From assembly GCA_021234155.1 (NCBI GenBank), contig JAJEKV010000039.1, positions 2,730,001 to 2,794,000 on the forward strand: a DNA stretch of 64,000 nucleotides, in the 5' to 3' direction. This DNA comes from Isoetes taiwanensis. Lineage: Eukaryota > Streptophyta > Lycopodiopsida > Isoetales > Isoetaceae. Numbering within the stretch: position 1 is the stretch's first letter; every line of letters begins with the position of its first letter. A model generated the notes under the pieces. That model had not been told where the DNA came from and searched no databases. It saw only the letters and a list, made by a program, of their open reading frames with translations. This document shows positions 52,351 through 63,004 of the stretch, one piece after another. Both the position numbers and the translations under genes were made by a program.

Positions 52351-55300
52351 GACCGATATCACTGACATCAATCTTTCTGAAAAGGCTGCTTGAAAAGAAA
52401 GATGGTAGTTTGCATATTTCTTTTGTCACCGGCACAAATGGTATAGAAATAAAAACAGTAAAAGAATTAAGCATTCCTCCCATGCAATGTAAGATTAAGC
52501 TTGGCATCTCTAGACCCCATATTCTATACAACATAGTGTATCCTGGTACAAAAATATCATTCCCACTCTCACCTAAAACTCAACTTTCGACAATTACGGA
52601 AATGGTAAAAAAGCTTCAAAACACTTTTTCAGAATTAAAATAGACAATATGCCAACTTACTAAGGATGTATATTGACCAAATTGCAGAACGTTAACTATT
52701 GGCTGAAAACCATTTGTTTCAAAGCCAACCTAGCGTAACACGATATTTGCATATGCCTCGCTAATATATGTGTAGGCAATGGAGGCCGGCAATGGTAGTA
52801 AGCGTGATGGTTTAATAGAGCTATATTGGCAACCTTTAAGCCTGGAAGCAAGTAGAAAGTAAGCCTAGCCTGAAGGCATGGCAAATCATAATACAATGTA
52901 AAACACTTGATTATAAACGCACCGACAAAGGTATGCCATTGGGATGAACTGAAAAAAATTTGGTTAACCTTCTCCAAACACCGATCCAACAACTCTTTTT
53001 GGTGCAAAATCCCATTAGGATAATAGGACTCGCAACGAAAATACACCGTTATCTCAACTATAAAAAATAAGTAGCTATAATAATACTCTTAACATCAAAC
53101 ACTTGTGGAATTATCTCTTTAACTAGTTCATTCGCTTCTTTAGGGGAGAACTAAGAACGATTGTTCTAGCCCCCGAACGCCCATTGGAGATTTAGGAGAA
53201 AGAAGGGAACCAAATGTACTCGCGGGAGATAGTGGAGGAGTGTGTCCAACTCAATACATCCTGCACAATACCGTAGACAAACCGGGTTAAGCGCTTCCAT
53301 ATCTTAAACTATCCATGGTCTCGCTCTCTAGATCCAAAATTGCCCTAGGAAACATATATGCTATATCATGGTCTAGCTGCCATATCCTGGTCCACATCCC
53401 GGATCGGGTTACCGCCACACAAGTTGTAAGAAGAGCCTCGCCCACTAACGAGGGTGACCACCGGTTTAAGGGCTGTAGTGTGTTTGGAGCAAGCCCGAAT
53501 ATACTAGGCATATATCAACATATCCTTGAAAATATGCTAAGAACCCACTCTCCGGGGGCTTGCCCCTTAGGGGCAACCCAAAAAAGTGGTATAGTAGTCT
53601 AAGCGGACCCAAAAAAAGTCATTTAGAGTTTGAGATTGTCAAGGAAATGAATGCACAAAGTAGCCCCTTGCAAATTTTTGGGGAATTTCTAATTTCTCCA
53701 AAGTAGGATTCTAAAATATAAAAGCAAAGGGTGGAAGCAAGCCCACGCCATTTTTTTTTTTGATGACGTGGCGCATTAATGGATAGGCTAGAATTTCAAG
53801 GATTGTTGTAGGGAGGGTTAGGCAAGCCGGCTAACAAAAACACGTGATAAACTATGTGAATTTCGCCCCTACCTATGGTTTACATAAATATCAAACTCCA
53901 TATAAAAGTCTTTGATGCTAAGTATCTTTGTTGAAATACTTTTAAATGTTTTTTGAATTCATTCATTAAGTAGTCTGAAGTCTTATACGTGCATGCTTCT
54001 TTACCAAGGATTTCATGCGATTTTGCAAACTAAAGGAAATTTTAAATATACAAGCAATGCGTAATAAGCAATACCATTGACATCGTATAAAATGACTCAG
54101 TGAATGGAATATACATACAAGCAATACCAATAATCAAATTGCTCGCATTGCTATCTTGATTCGAAATTGGAAATTAGGCTAGACAACAAGTTTGACTACA
54201 AAATTTAGCCTCAAACAGATTTTACAACAAATCCTATACAAACATTGGAGTTTACACTAAAACCCATTTATTTTTACCAAAAAATTTGCTTCCATCTACG
54301 CATCAAATTGGAATTTTTCAATTTTGATCGGAAATTTAGGGGAGAAACTCCCCACCTCAACCCTACACTAATAATCAAGTGGCTCACATTGCTATTGCTA
54401 GTGTCAAAACCGCTGAGCAAACATTTACGCTTTAGTCATTTAGTTATGTTTACAAGAATGACGCGCGCGCCAAGGTCCGCCGCCAACATTTCTCTTCAAC
54501 GAAAAGAACCACAAGCACTTCCTTATACAAAGTGCTAACAACCGCAATCAATCCGATCTTATTATACATTGGCATCTCATTTTATATGGCATAGAGGTTG
54601 CATATTTATGACACATAGTTTCGATTCACTACAGCCCATTAGGAGGCCATGAATTCCAAGTTTGTTTTTCCTATTTTGCAACTCAACCTAGAAATGACAA
54701 AGTAGTGAAAAGTTAGAATGCAAACATGTTGTCTCATAACGTAGAGAGAAAGGTCATTCAATTATCACTCACAAACTAGTAGACTCTGACATCATGAAAG
54801 AAACGCCTCGTTTGATAATCAATTAGTGGTTTGTTGAATGACTAAAACAAATTGAAAATATATAATGCACCATTTTTTATTCAATATCATAAAGCTTATG
54901 TGCTTTCTAGGCATCATAACGTACATATTAAAATTTGTATAGTTGCATAAATATACCTTTGAATAGACTATTTTATTACAATTTCATATTAGTATCAAAG
55001 TTTAAGCAAACCGATATGTAATTACAATAGTTGAGGGGTCATTAGGGGTTGAGTCAACAAGTAGATTATGCCCAATGCAAAGCAAACATCTCCCATAGTC
55101 ACTTACGTTTTGCCCCCACATTTGTAGATATAACCATTGCATTGTAGGATCTATTTTGCGTAGTCATTTATGTGATGTCCTCACACTTTGTAGTTTATTC
55201 ACAATAATACAAATCAAATTTCAATTGTGCTAACAATGAGGATTTGATATATGTTTAATAATTTTGTGAAAAAGTAGAAAATATTGAAGGGAGACTCAAG

Positions 55301-55380
55301 AAAGATACACTTACCAAGAGACAATCCAAAAATGCATGATTTACAATCCCATGCATTGATTACATTGAGAAATTTTGTAC
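52351..55380. other. 3 kb without an assignable gene
   Basis: 52305-52643 (+, 112 codons) and 53287-53602 (open on both strands) carry no motif I know. Poly-T at 53750-53762 precedes TGATGACGTGGCGC, which contains a TGACGTGG bZIP-type site. The region is AT-rich with no repeat array. Confidence 0.35.
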
Positions 55381-55397
55381 ACAAACATTGAAGTTGT
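55381..55397. repeat. LINE target-site duplication, left copy
   Basis: ACAAACATTGAAGTTGT, identical to 57270-57286. Confidence 0.88.
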
Positions 55398-57269
55398 TAC
55401 CCAAGATGGTGTTATTCAAGGCCTCCCAATGGACGATGGTTCTCAAGAGGTATGTAACCAATATGCCGATGACACTTTTTTGTTCCTAATTGCCGAGGCT
55501 GAGAATCTTCGTAATGCTAAGCTATTATTAGACACATTCTCCTTAGCATCAGGAGTTCTTGTAGGGTGGCAAAATGTACTGACTTTGTGGACGTTGGATG
55601 GTCCCCATCCCTCCCCTCAGATTTTGGACTATCCTTGGAAGATTCTTCTGCATGGCAATACCACAAAGTTGCTTGGTATCCCAGCTTGGAATTCATGTCT
55701 CGCCGCTTGATGCTTGGGATGAAATCATTAGTGGGTTGCAAAAGCACTTGTTTTGGTGGAATACTGACTAAACCGGGCTCCATGCCCTGTAGAATCACCG
55801 GGGGCTAAATGTGTTCTTAGTAATACTCATGTCTACATGGCGCCTCGCTTTACTAGTCTCGCAGCTGTAAGATGGAGGAGATTGTGCGTGTCGTCGAAAA
55901 TTTTATTTGGGGTGGAAATGAGTTAGGAGCAAAGGGTCAAGGTAGCTTGGGCGAAATGCATTAGACCTAAGGTACCGGTGGTCTTGGTATGTTGGATTTT
56001 CACCTCCAAAGCAAGGTGATGATATCAAAGTTCATTTGGAGGATTTTCATTGGTAAGGATGATTCTCCGGCCTGAGGTTGTTGGTGCAGTCGATTCAAGA
56101 TTGTCTCCCATTTCATAAGGCTTCCATTAAGCCCCTCCTTCCTTGGGCTTTGCTTTATCATATGCATCCGTATCCTAATGCTTCTCCCTTTCTAAAGGGG
56201 TTGCTTTTCGGCTTGGGACAATCGTCGGTCTCTTTTCATATTAATCCCGAGGCATGTCTTGATTGTCCACTCCATGCTTGGTGGATTCCTTTGCAGGACA
56301 CCCGCAGAATGTGCCTCTAAGTGTGGTTGTTCATCCAAAGACACAACGACGATGGGTAGCAAAACCGGTATCAATACTATTGCAGCTTGGTATGAGTCCC
56401 GATCATCTCATGTCATGGGAAGCATTTAGAACAAAGTTCTTGTTGTACAGATGGGATGAGAGTAACTGAATCATATTGCCGCATTGTTGCCACAGATTCT
56501 GGGTCCACGATTGAGGTAGTCATATGGGGTTGCCATCGATATCCAGCGAAATGCGGTTTGTGTCTTCGTATAAATTGCTTGTGCATTCTGAATCCCGCCT
56601 CCATCTAATAGATGGCATCTTCGTGTCCCTCGGCCACAATGGAAAAGTGTTTGATATGGGTATGGGATAAGCCGCTTCACCCCAAAGTAGTAGTTTTGTG
56701 GTGGCAAGTGATCCATAGATGCCTCGAGTCAATGTGTTAGTCCATAAAATGGATAATCGGATTTCGTGAGCTCCGCCCTTTATGCCAAAAGGGTTGAGAG
56801 TATTGAGCATTGTTTTTCTTGTGTGAGAGGCTTCGGCAGGCATGGTCTTGGTTGTTGACCCTTTTGGCATCGCTCTCGATCTAGCCAGCAAATTTTGCTT
56901 GCTATCTATCCCGATGCTTGGCCCAAAACAACGGAACGAAGCTTTTCATCTCGCATGCGGCTGGCTTTTATGGTCAATCTGGAAGAGGAGGAGGTTGTTT
57001 ATCTTTAAGGGCATAGATACTGCAGATGAGGTTGTTCTTCAGTGGGCGCAAGATAAAATTGTTATGGCTTACAATTGTTCTTCTCTTGATCAAGAGAAGA
57101 AAGTACTGATCTGGCATACTTACCTTCAGATTCATTCTTTTGCATAGGCAGGTGGTTGTGCTCGGTTGGATCGGGTTTGTCCACCGGGGTTATAATCCCG
57201 CCTTTGCATTTATGTTGCTCGGTTTCTAGTTGGTGAATAAAGCTTGACGTCCTTCAAAAAAAAAAAAAA
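55398..57269 (+). mobile_element. 5'-truncated LINE with poly-A tail and 17-bp target duplication
   Basis: A 1.87-kb non-LTR insertion. It begins inside the RT domain and ends with a poly-A run at 57256-57269. The same 17 bp (ACAAACATTGAAGTTGT) lies immediately outside both ends, as expected for target-primed reverse transcription with 5' truncation. This LINE is unrelated in tail type to the CTATT-tailed copies at 14.6 and 19.5 kb. About 100 bp of 3' UTR (57150-57255) separates the ORF stop from the tail. Confidence 0.93.
55400..57147 (+). pseudogene. LINE ORF2 C-terminal half (RT motifs, zf-RVT)
   Basis: 55410-55490 gives GVIQGLPMDDGSQEVCNQYA, then DDTFLFL, the YADD catalytic box. LASGVLVGWQN and TTKLLGIP follow. 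From 55690 broken frames read VSPLDAWDEIISGLQKHLFW, TRLTSLAAVRWRRL-like, GGNELGAKGQG and GLGMLDFHLQSKVMISKFIW. Around 56660-56850 WDKPLHPKVVVLWWQVIHRC and VESIEHCFSCVRGF mark the zf-RVT zinc-binding region. 56842-57147 is a clean 101-codon end: NEAFHLACGWLLWSIWKRRR, FIFKGIDTADEVVLQWAQDK, ending in a stop at 57145. At least six frame changes. Confidence 0.88.
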
Positions 57270-57286
57270 ACAAACATTGAAGTTGT
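57270..57286. repeat. LINE target-site duplication, right copy
   Basis: ACAAACATTGAAGTTGT directly after the poly-A tail; its first A is ambiguous with the tail. Confidence 0.88.
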
Positions 57287-58510
57287 AGTTCAAAGACCAC
57301 CCTTAGCTAAAAATGTGTTTCACGTAGAGTCTGAAAATGTGTTTTACATGTAGAGTTCCTATACTCTAAAAACTCAAGCAAAAAGAAGTCGCAAATATGG
57401 CAAGTATCAAGTAGCCATAAAGACCGTTTTTCTTTATCATACGACCTTAGGGCTCAAGTTAAATATTTCCTACACACAAAAAAAATATCAACAATTAATC
57501 CCGTGGAATAATATATAACTATTAAAATGAAAATAAATACCACTATAGAGCAACTATGAAAACGGAAAAACCATTGGGCTTCATTCCCCTGTTCTCATCC
57601 AATCGATCAATGACCGTGGCATGGTTTCTAATCCCGAAAGTCGAAAGCAAGAAACGAGCAAGAACAAATGCAGATTTTTACCTTTCCTTCATCGATTTTA
57701 CCCTCGCATTCCAAAGATCTTACCCTGCATTCCGTCGATTCTACCTTGCATTCGGGAGCGTAATGAAGCCCGAATGAAGCCCAATGGATGTTTTCCGTTA
57801 TGCAAAGGCAGTTGGGCTGTTTTTACGGCGATCAAGCTGGCCTCCGCCCGCTCGTCGGCCATCTTTCCCGCCGAAAATGACAAATGGCCTTTCCCTTTAT
57901 ACGACACCCACCGTTAGAGAAGCCGTAGAAGGTCGCGTTAGGGACGTAGGCTTTTGTCAAAGAGTGGGTTTAGTCAAGCATGAAAGACTTTAAAAAATCC
58001 TTAGCCTGTAAGGAAATACCATTCACAAGCATCACTGAGGATCCAATGGTGTCAACTACTTTCTTTAAGGGCACATGAACCTCCTTATGAAAAGTAATCT
58101 TTGTCATAAAAGGGAATTGCTGATGACAATTAAGATGGGACCGTAACAAAGTGATTGTGTTCCGACAAACGTGCAATAAAACTAGAGACACATTCACTAG
58201 TGAGTTTCAAGAGCTCCTTCAGCTCAGTACAACAAGAAACCTATAACATCAAATCGATCTGTGAATCAGATTGTACAAATTTCCAAGTAAAAAGAACTCG
58301 CCATGATAGTAAACCCACGTAACCAAGATTCGACCTGGCGCCAATCATCCTTAAAAGACACTCGCACCGCCTAGTGATTGATTCAAATTGGTTCCTCTTC
58401 TTAGGGTCGAGGAAAAATATGATGGCATCCTTAAGCCTTGTAGGTACCGCACCACCATTAGTAGATAAGAAAGCCCTCTTTGCAACATTTTGAAGCCATC
58501 CGGGGGGGAA
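57287..58510. other. Stretch with possible unrecognised coding remnants on the minus strand
   Basis: 58241-58549 (-) contains WLQNVAKRAFLSTNGGAVPT and RNQFESITRRCECLLRMIG; 57970-58197 (-) contains EVHVPLKKVVDTIGSSVMLV. These look protein-like and might be parts of one gene interrupted by the element at 58511, but I do not know the family. 57690-57760 has three imperfect copies of a 21-bp TACCCTGCATTC unit. Confidence 0.3.
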
Positions 58511-58574
58511 CAAAATATTTTTTACCCCGTTATTGTGATTCCATCGCAAAAAAATTCCATCCCGCTGGAATCAC
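58511..58574. repeat. Left terminal inverted repeat
   Basis: Pairs with 60691-60751. The left copy has TATTTTTTACCCCGTT where the right has TATTTTTACCCCGGTT. Confidence 0.82.
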
Positions 58575-59075
58575 CGGTAGGAGACCCCGTCATCCATGCA
58601 GCCCCCATTATCCGTACGGCGATTAATCGCTTCCGGTCATTTATACCTTCCCGGCGAATCACAACTTTTGCTATTCCGCCCGGATGGAATCACCAATTTC
58701 TACGATTCTTCGAGATGGAATCACCGCCATGTATTCCACCGTGGCGGAATCACAAATCCGTATTATTTATTCCGCGAGGCGGAATCACAATCGTGTTATT
58801 CCTTGAGGCCGGAATCACAAAACAGATATTTATTCCGCCGAGGCGGAATCACAATCGTGTTATTCCGCGGGCGGAATCACAACTATGCTATTACGCGGAT
58901 GGAATCACGAACGCCCGATTCGGAGATGGAATCACCACTTACGATCCCGCCGCATTTAATCACAACATTGCTATTCCGCCGATGGAATCACAACCATGCG
59001 ATTACCTCGGTGGAATCACAAATGTAAGATTCTTCGAGATGGAATCACCACGAATGCATTCCCGGGAAGGAATCA
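58575..59075 (+). repeat. GGAATCACAA subterminal minisatellite, left
   Basis: About 13 units of 35-45 bp around GATGGAATCACAA, each followed by variable text and TATTCCGC. Open frames encode repeating FIPPRRNHNRV-like peptides, which are artefacts. Confidence 0.88.
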
Positions 59076-59471
59076 CACGGGAACTTTGAATTTGTGATAA
59101 CTGCAAGCAGGGAGGAAAAATTGGCTGATGGTTCAATCCCAGCAGAAGGCTGATGGTTCAATCCCAGCAGGAAAAATGGTTGAGGATGGTTACTTGAAGA
59201 TCATGAAGAAAATTAATATTAAACCAATCGTTGAAAAAACCAAGCCCTTGCACCGCCCGAAACATTTACGGTTGGGGATTTGAACCCCTTTGCCATTATC
59301 GGCAATGCCATGGGATGCTTCAAACAACAACAAGAAACATTAAACATGCATGTTTTAAAGCAAGAACAAAAACCCGTTTCTAATGTAACCCATTTCTCTA
59401 GATTCAACAGAATAGTGAATCCGGGACGCGTGTGATTTGAGCCGACCCATTTTACGAGAACGAGAATGCAC

Positions 59472-59580
59472 AAAAGGAATAGAAACCGATTTGTGCAGCA
59501 TTTGAAACACCGATTTGTGCAGCATTTGCACAAAAGGAATAGAAACCGAATTCAAACACCGATTTGTGCAGCATTTGAAG
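59472..59580. repeat. Short duplication GATTTGTGCAGCATTTG
   Basis: Three copies of CCGATTTGTGCAGCATTTG (near 59487, 59508 and 59560) and two of AAAAGGAATAGAAACCGA, just upstream of the kinase segment. Confidence 0.8.
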
Positions 59581-60012
59581 GTAGAGGCGGTTTCTAATTC
59601 CTGTTCTATGCATCTTTCCCCACAGACCCAAAAACACAAATCCGTTGGAAAGATCAAGCGAGGAAGGGGAACTGAAACAAGCCGCAAAGCAAACGATAGG
59701 AGATGGGAAGCGATCAAGCTTCTGAGGGAAAGGGACGGAAAGGTTGGATTAAGCCATTTCAGGCTTTTGCAGCGTCTTGGAAGCGGGGATATTGGCAGTG
59801 TTTATCTTGCAGAGCTCAGAGGCACCGGATGCTGTTTTGCTATGAAGGTTATGGACAAAACTGCTTTGGCTTCCCGCAATAAGCTTCCTAGGGCTGACAC
59901 GGAACGAGAAATCCTTGCTTCTTTGGATCATCCTTTCTTGCCCACGCTTTATGCCCACTTTGAAACGGCTCAATTTTCTTGTTTGGTTATGGAGTTTTGC
60001 CCCCGCGGATGA
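59515..60012 (+). pseudogene. Captured AGC-VIII (D6PK-like) protein kinase N-lobe
   Basis: A 165-codon frame. Residues 58-165 match the plant D6-PROTEIN-KINASE type: [38 protein letters not shown] (glycine loop at 88-98), [19 protein letters not shown] (invariant Lys at 111), [20 protein letters not shown] (helix-C Glu at about 130) and [12 protein letters not shown] (hinge at 154-165). It then stops. The catalytic HRD loop, DFG, plant AGC insertion, APE and hydrophobic motif are all missing, so it cannot phosphorylate anything. Full-length relatives act at the plasma membrane on auxin transporters. The N-lobe is uninterrupted and well conserved, unlike the older relics in this window. The first ~45 codons come from the flanking duplication and not from the kinase. 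Confidence 0.88.
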
Positions 60013-60490
60013 TCGCATAGTCTCGCATAAATGCAATCCGCAAATGTTTTTATTTAAGATGTCGCTTCTTGATGCGGACCCAAAACCGGATTGAAAGCCG
60101 GATTTGCAGAACCCATGCCCTTTTTGCCGGATGAATGCCCATGCCCTTTTCCTGCTTTTGTAGGGCCGCAGATCCATGTTAGGGCTTTTGCTTGCCATTG
60201 TGGTTTGCTTTCCTCCGTTCAATCTTCATCTGCCAATACTGAAATCGTTCCAAGCCCTGCACAGAATTTCCAAGAAAACGTTCAAGAAATGTCTCCCTAA
60301 CCCGTTAAAAAAAACCCAGTAGAGTATTCTTCCTTTATGCGAACTTGAGATCTTTTCGTGGATCCAGCCCCATAAGGCAGCCATCGCCGGAGCAAGCGGC
60401 CATAGCCGGCACTACCTGAAACACCTCCCACAAACAAGAATAAAGAATAGGACGTCAAAAAAATTTGAATTTTTACTGGAAAATTCTGGA
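60013..60490. other. Interior of the transposon-like element after the kinase segment
   Basis: 60091-60300 (+) is open for 69 codons (FLPDECPCPFPAFVGPQ... VQSSSANTEIVPSPAQ) and may be a second captured piece, source unknown. The remainder to 60490 shows no motif. Confidence 0.35.
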
Positions 60491-60735
60491 TGGTGATTCC
60501 GCCGCATGGAATAATGAGAGCGGTGATTCCGTCCGATGGTATTTGGCAAATGTGATTCAGCGGAAGGTATAAAACGGACGGCTAGGATGGACCCTACGCA
60601 CGGATGGTTGGGATCTATCGGAGGGTACACCGACATTGTCGTAATGTCGAATAACGGGCCTCCGGAACGGATCCCGGTCCCGGAGGGTCTGTGATTCTGC
60701 GGGAGGGAATATCTTGCGATGGAATCACAATAACC
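60490..60735 (-). repeat. GGAATCAC subterminal repeats, right, inverted
   Basis: GTGATTCCGCC, GTGATTCCGTCC, GTGATTCAGCGG and GTGATTCTGCGGG face opposite to the left array. There are far fewer units (4-5), and a ~110-bp insert (60585-60690) with GTCCATCC-like text separates them. Confidence 0.75.
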
Positions 60736-60751
60736 GGGGTAAAAATATTTG
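60691..60751. repeat. Right terminal inverted repeat
   Basis: Reverse-complement partner of 58511-58574, ending GGGGTAAAAATATTTG. Confidence 0.82.
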
Positions 60752-61401
60752 CACGCTCTGGGAGGGGCATAGGCCCGCCAAGAAATCACACATTATCGGG
60801 CCTATCCAACTATTTTCTTCAACCCCTCTCAAGTAAAGGGATATTTCCTTTGCTACTTGGAAACAACTTTCTTCCTCTCCCTTACTTACGGCAACTCTAT
60901 GATCTTGTGACATTGCATGCACATCCAATGCTTTAATCGAATGTTAGTGCTTCCTTGTTTAGAAAAACGATTAACTTGCAATGCTTGATGCATAGAGAGC
61001 AATACATCCTTTGACGACCATCATCAAGAATCTTTCTAAAACCCATGGATGCTTAATAAGCCATTCATCTCTAAATTCTCTCACTTGTGACCTTCTTTTT
61101 TCTTCTCTCGCCTCACTATTATGCCTTCCTCTCCCTCTATTGGAGTATTCAAATTTGGCACCACGGCCTTTTTAAACTGAAATTAGAGAAGCTTGCCTCT
61201 TGTCCTTCTTTGGGCGCCCCATCTTCTTCATCTCTCCTTCCAAAATTGTGAGATTAAATGCCTTTCTAGTTCCTTTTCCGGTAAGGTAATTTGATAGGAA
61301 AAAAGATTCAGATTTGAAAAGAAGAATAGCAATGCAATAAAATACAATACTAAGTAAACAATCAAATTCAAAAAAATATATCCCCCTACTAACATTAAGA
61401 G
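60752..61401. other. Non-coding stretch, nothing assigned
   Basis: No motif-bearing frame; a CT-rich stretch lies at 61080-61140. Confidence 0.35.
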
Positions 61402-62125
61402 TTAAATAGGCTTAAAAGAATTGTTGATATCAGATTCAATTGGATCACTGGAGCTATTCTGCAGTTGCCCAATGCATTTCCAGCAAGCCTTAGAGATTTT
61501 AGCATTATGCCATGGCAGGAATATGGCATGACTAGCATCCATGGGCAAATCGACATATATGGGCTTTTTCGGATAGTTAACAGTCTTTTCTATCTCTGCA
61601 ATTAAACAAATGATCCAACCGTAGAAATTCCGATTCATTAAACTTTGCTTCTACTGTAATTTTGCAACAGTCATATCATTTCATTGGCTGACTGGCAATG
61701 CACGGTACAACTACAATACATGCAGGGAACTACTACAAACATCGGGGCAGTCTACAATAGCGTGTTTAAAATTGGCAATTTCTAGATAAGCAACCATCTG
61801 TTTCAGCTGATAACAAATGGAAGAATGAGCTTACAGAATGATGCCCGAGTCCGAAGTTGCTCTTCCTGCCTCAGTGCCTGGGCATTCAAATTGCTACGAT
61901 TTTGCCTGGGCATCCGCTTTCTACCATTCTGTATGGAATAAGAGATTTTTAGCACAACCCATTGATCCATCTCAATCTCATGCTTTGAGCTGCAAAAAAT
62001 TCTTACCTTTGAACTTGGATTGGTCACAATCTTGGAAATCGAAGGCTGTTGGAGCAGGAAAATACATAATCGGCCAACATCATCTCATAATCGGCCAGAT
62101 CAGAGAAAGAAAAGGGCTTCTTCAT
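61402..62125 (-). pseudogene. Possible remnant of a small spliced gene, unrecognised
   Basis: Three exon-like pieces on the minus strand. 62125-62066: MKKPFSFSDLADYEMMLADY before a GTATTTT donor. 61928-61835: after TACAG, NGRKRMPRQNRSNLNAQALR, ending TTCT|GTAAGC. 61595-61402: after TTGCAG, IEKTVNYPKKPIYVDLPMDA, FLPWHNAKISKACWKCIGQL, ending in a stop at 61402-61404. Joining the second and third by these sites creates a TAG codon at the junction, so either a site is wrong or the gene is broken. No family recognised. Confidence 0.3.
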
Positions 62126-62215
62126 GCTCAATTTCGTAACAATACTTCAATTCAAGAATCGGATTCAGTTCAGTCTCAGAATTTTAGAAGAGGGAATTTT
62201 GGTTGGCAATATTAA

Positions 62216-62916
62216 TTGCCTACCATTCCATGATTTACGTTAAGCCATAACTAGTTATGGGAGCCCATCGTTGATGGGCTAGGTTGTTAGATTTACGGGG
62301 TTCGGTATTTGGACCTTGCTTGTTAGCAGGCTTCTTGACTCAAATGAATCAAATCTCAAGAAGTAAAGGTAAAGGTGACTTCCTACTTGGTTCTGGTCGG
62401 GTTCTTTAGAATCGTGCTCAAAGTAAAAACTTGTGAAGGCAGATGCCGAAAAGCTCTTGAGACTGTGGTTGGGATCCCACCTCCTTAAGGGTTTTTTCAC
62501 AACATAGGGGTTTGTTTTCAAGTAGTTGCTTCATTTCTCACGATCATTTCATAATGGTTGTATGCATTACTAAATATTGAGATGAAATTAAACTTGTATG
62601 CCACATTGATAACTTGAAACCAACACAAATTATTGTAAACTGATATGTTGGGTTTCTAGTGTCATATATTAAAAATGGCCCTGAAACCATTTAAGGTGAT
62701 ACTCTTAGACTTATCTATGTGGAACAGAATGTAGCAATTGCTTTGTCTCTAGAGTTACCTATAAATAACAGAAAGTAGTAGTAGTTACTTTGTCCTTAGG
62801 GGGTTTGCTTTTTATTCTTTCAAGTAGTTGCTTTATTCTCCACTATCATTTCACAGTAGTTGCACTCAATTTTACTATTTGAATTGCATGAATGATATAA
62901 ATGGCTGTTTATTACA
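62216..62916. other. Non-coding stretch with a diverged duplication
   Basis: GGGTTTG.TTT, TTCAAGTAGTTGCTTCATT and ATCATTTCA occur at 62505-62559 and again at 62803-62856. The 62480-62520 segment (CCACCTCCTTAAGGGTTTTT) has the look of a copia LTR tail but no ends were found. Transcribed open frames are not supported. Confidence 0.35.
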
Positions 62917-63004
62917 GAGAGCTCTTGCCAAGTCTGCAAAAAAGCCAGCAATTATTGGTGCCAAGTCTGCAAAAAAGCCAGCAATTATTGGTGCCACAGT
63001 TTAA
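62917..63004 (+). CDS. Possible terminal exon with an in-frame 33-bp duplication
   Basis: After an ATTACAG acceptor-like site, the frame reads RALAKSAKKPAIIG, then AKSAKKPAIIG again, ATV and a TAA at 63002-63004. The 33-bp unit at 62927-62959 is repeated exactly at 62960-62992, adding an extra 11-residue Lys/Ala block without shifting the frame. The upstream exon is not identified, so this is a tentative exon. Confidence 0.3.

Larger units (their letters stand above)
58511..60751. mobile_element. Pack-type DNA transposon-like element carrying a kinase fragment
   Basis: Terminal inverted repeats: 58511-58574 on the left and 60691-60751 on the right share CAAA.TATTTTT, ACCCCG.TTATTGTGATTCC, ATCGCAA, ATTCC.TCCCGC and GAATCAC, with a few one-base indels. 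Further in, TTTATACCTTCC..GAATCAC (58640-58662) pairs inverted with 60555-60580, and GGAATCAC/GTGATTCC repeats face inward from both sides. Between them lie an AGC kinase N-lobe, a cryptic ORF at 60091-60300 and short duplications. No transposase is present, so movement would need an enzyme in trans. A MULE-like or foldback class is inferred; I could not find a matching target duplication. Confidence 0.75.

Noticed and set aside
57555-57917. Two overlapping plus-strand frames with FYPRIPKILPCIP-like repeats
   Set aside because: They come from a 21-bp repeat and shift freely between frames.
58490-59089. 199-codon frame with FIPPRRNHNRV repeats
   Set aside because: It is the translation of the GGAATCAC minisatellite of the transposon-like element.
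59255-59300. GGGTTCAAATCCC on the minus strand, a B-box-like sequence
   Set aside because: No matching A box, acceptor stem or cloverleaf could be formed around it.
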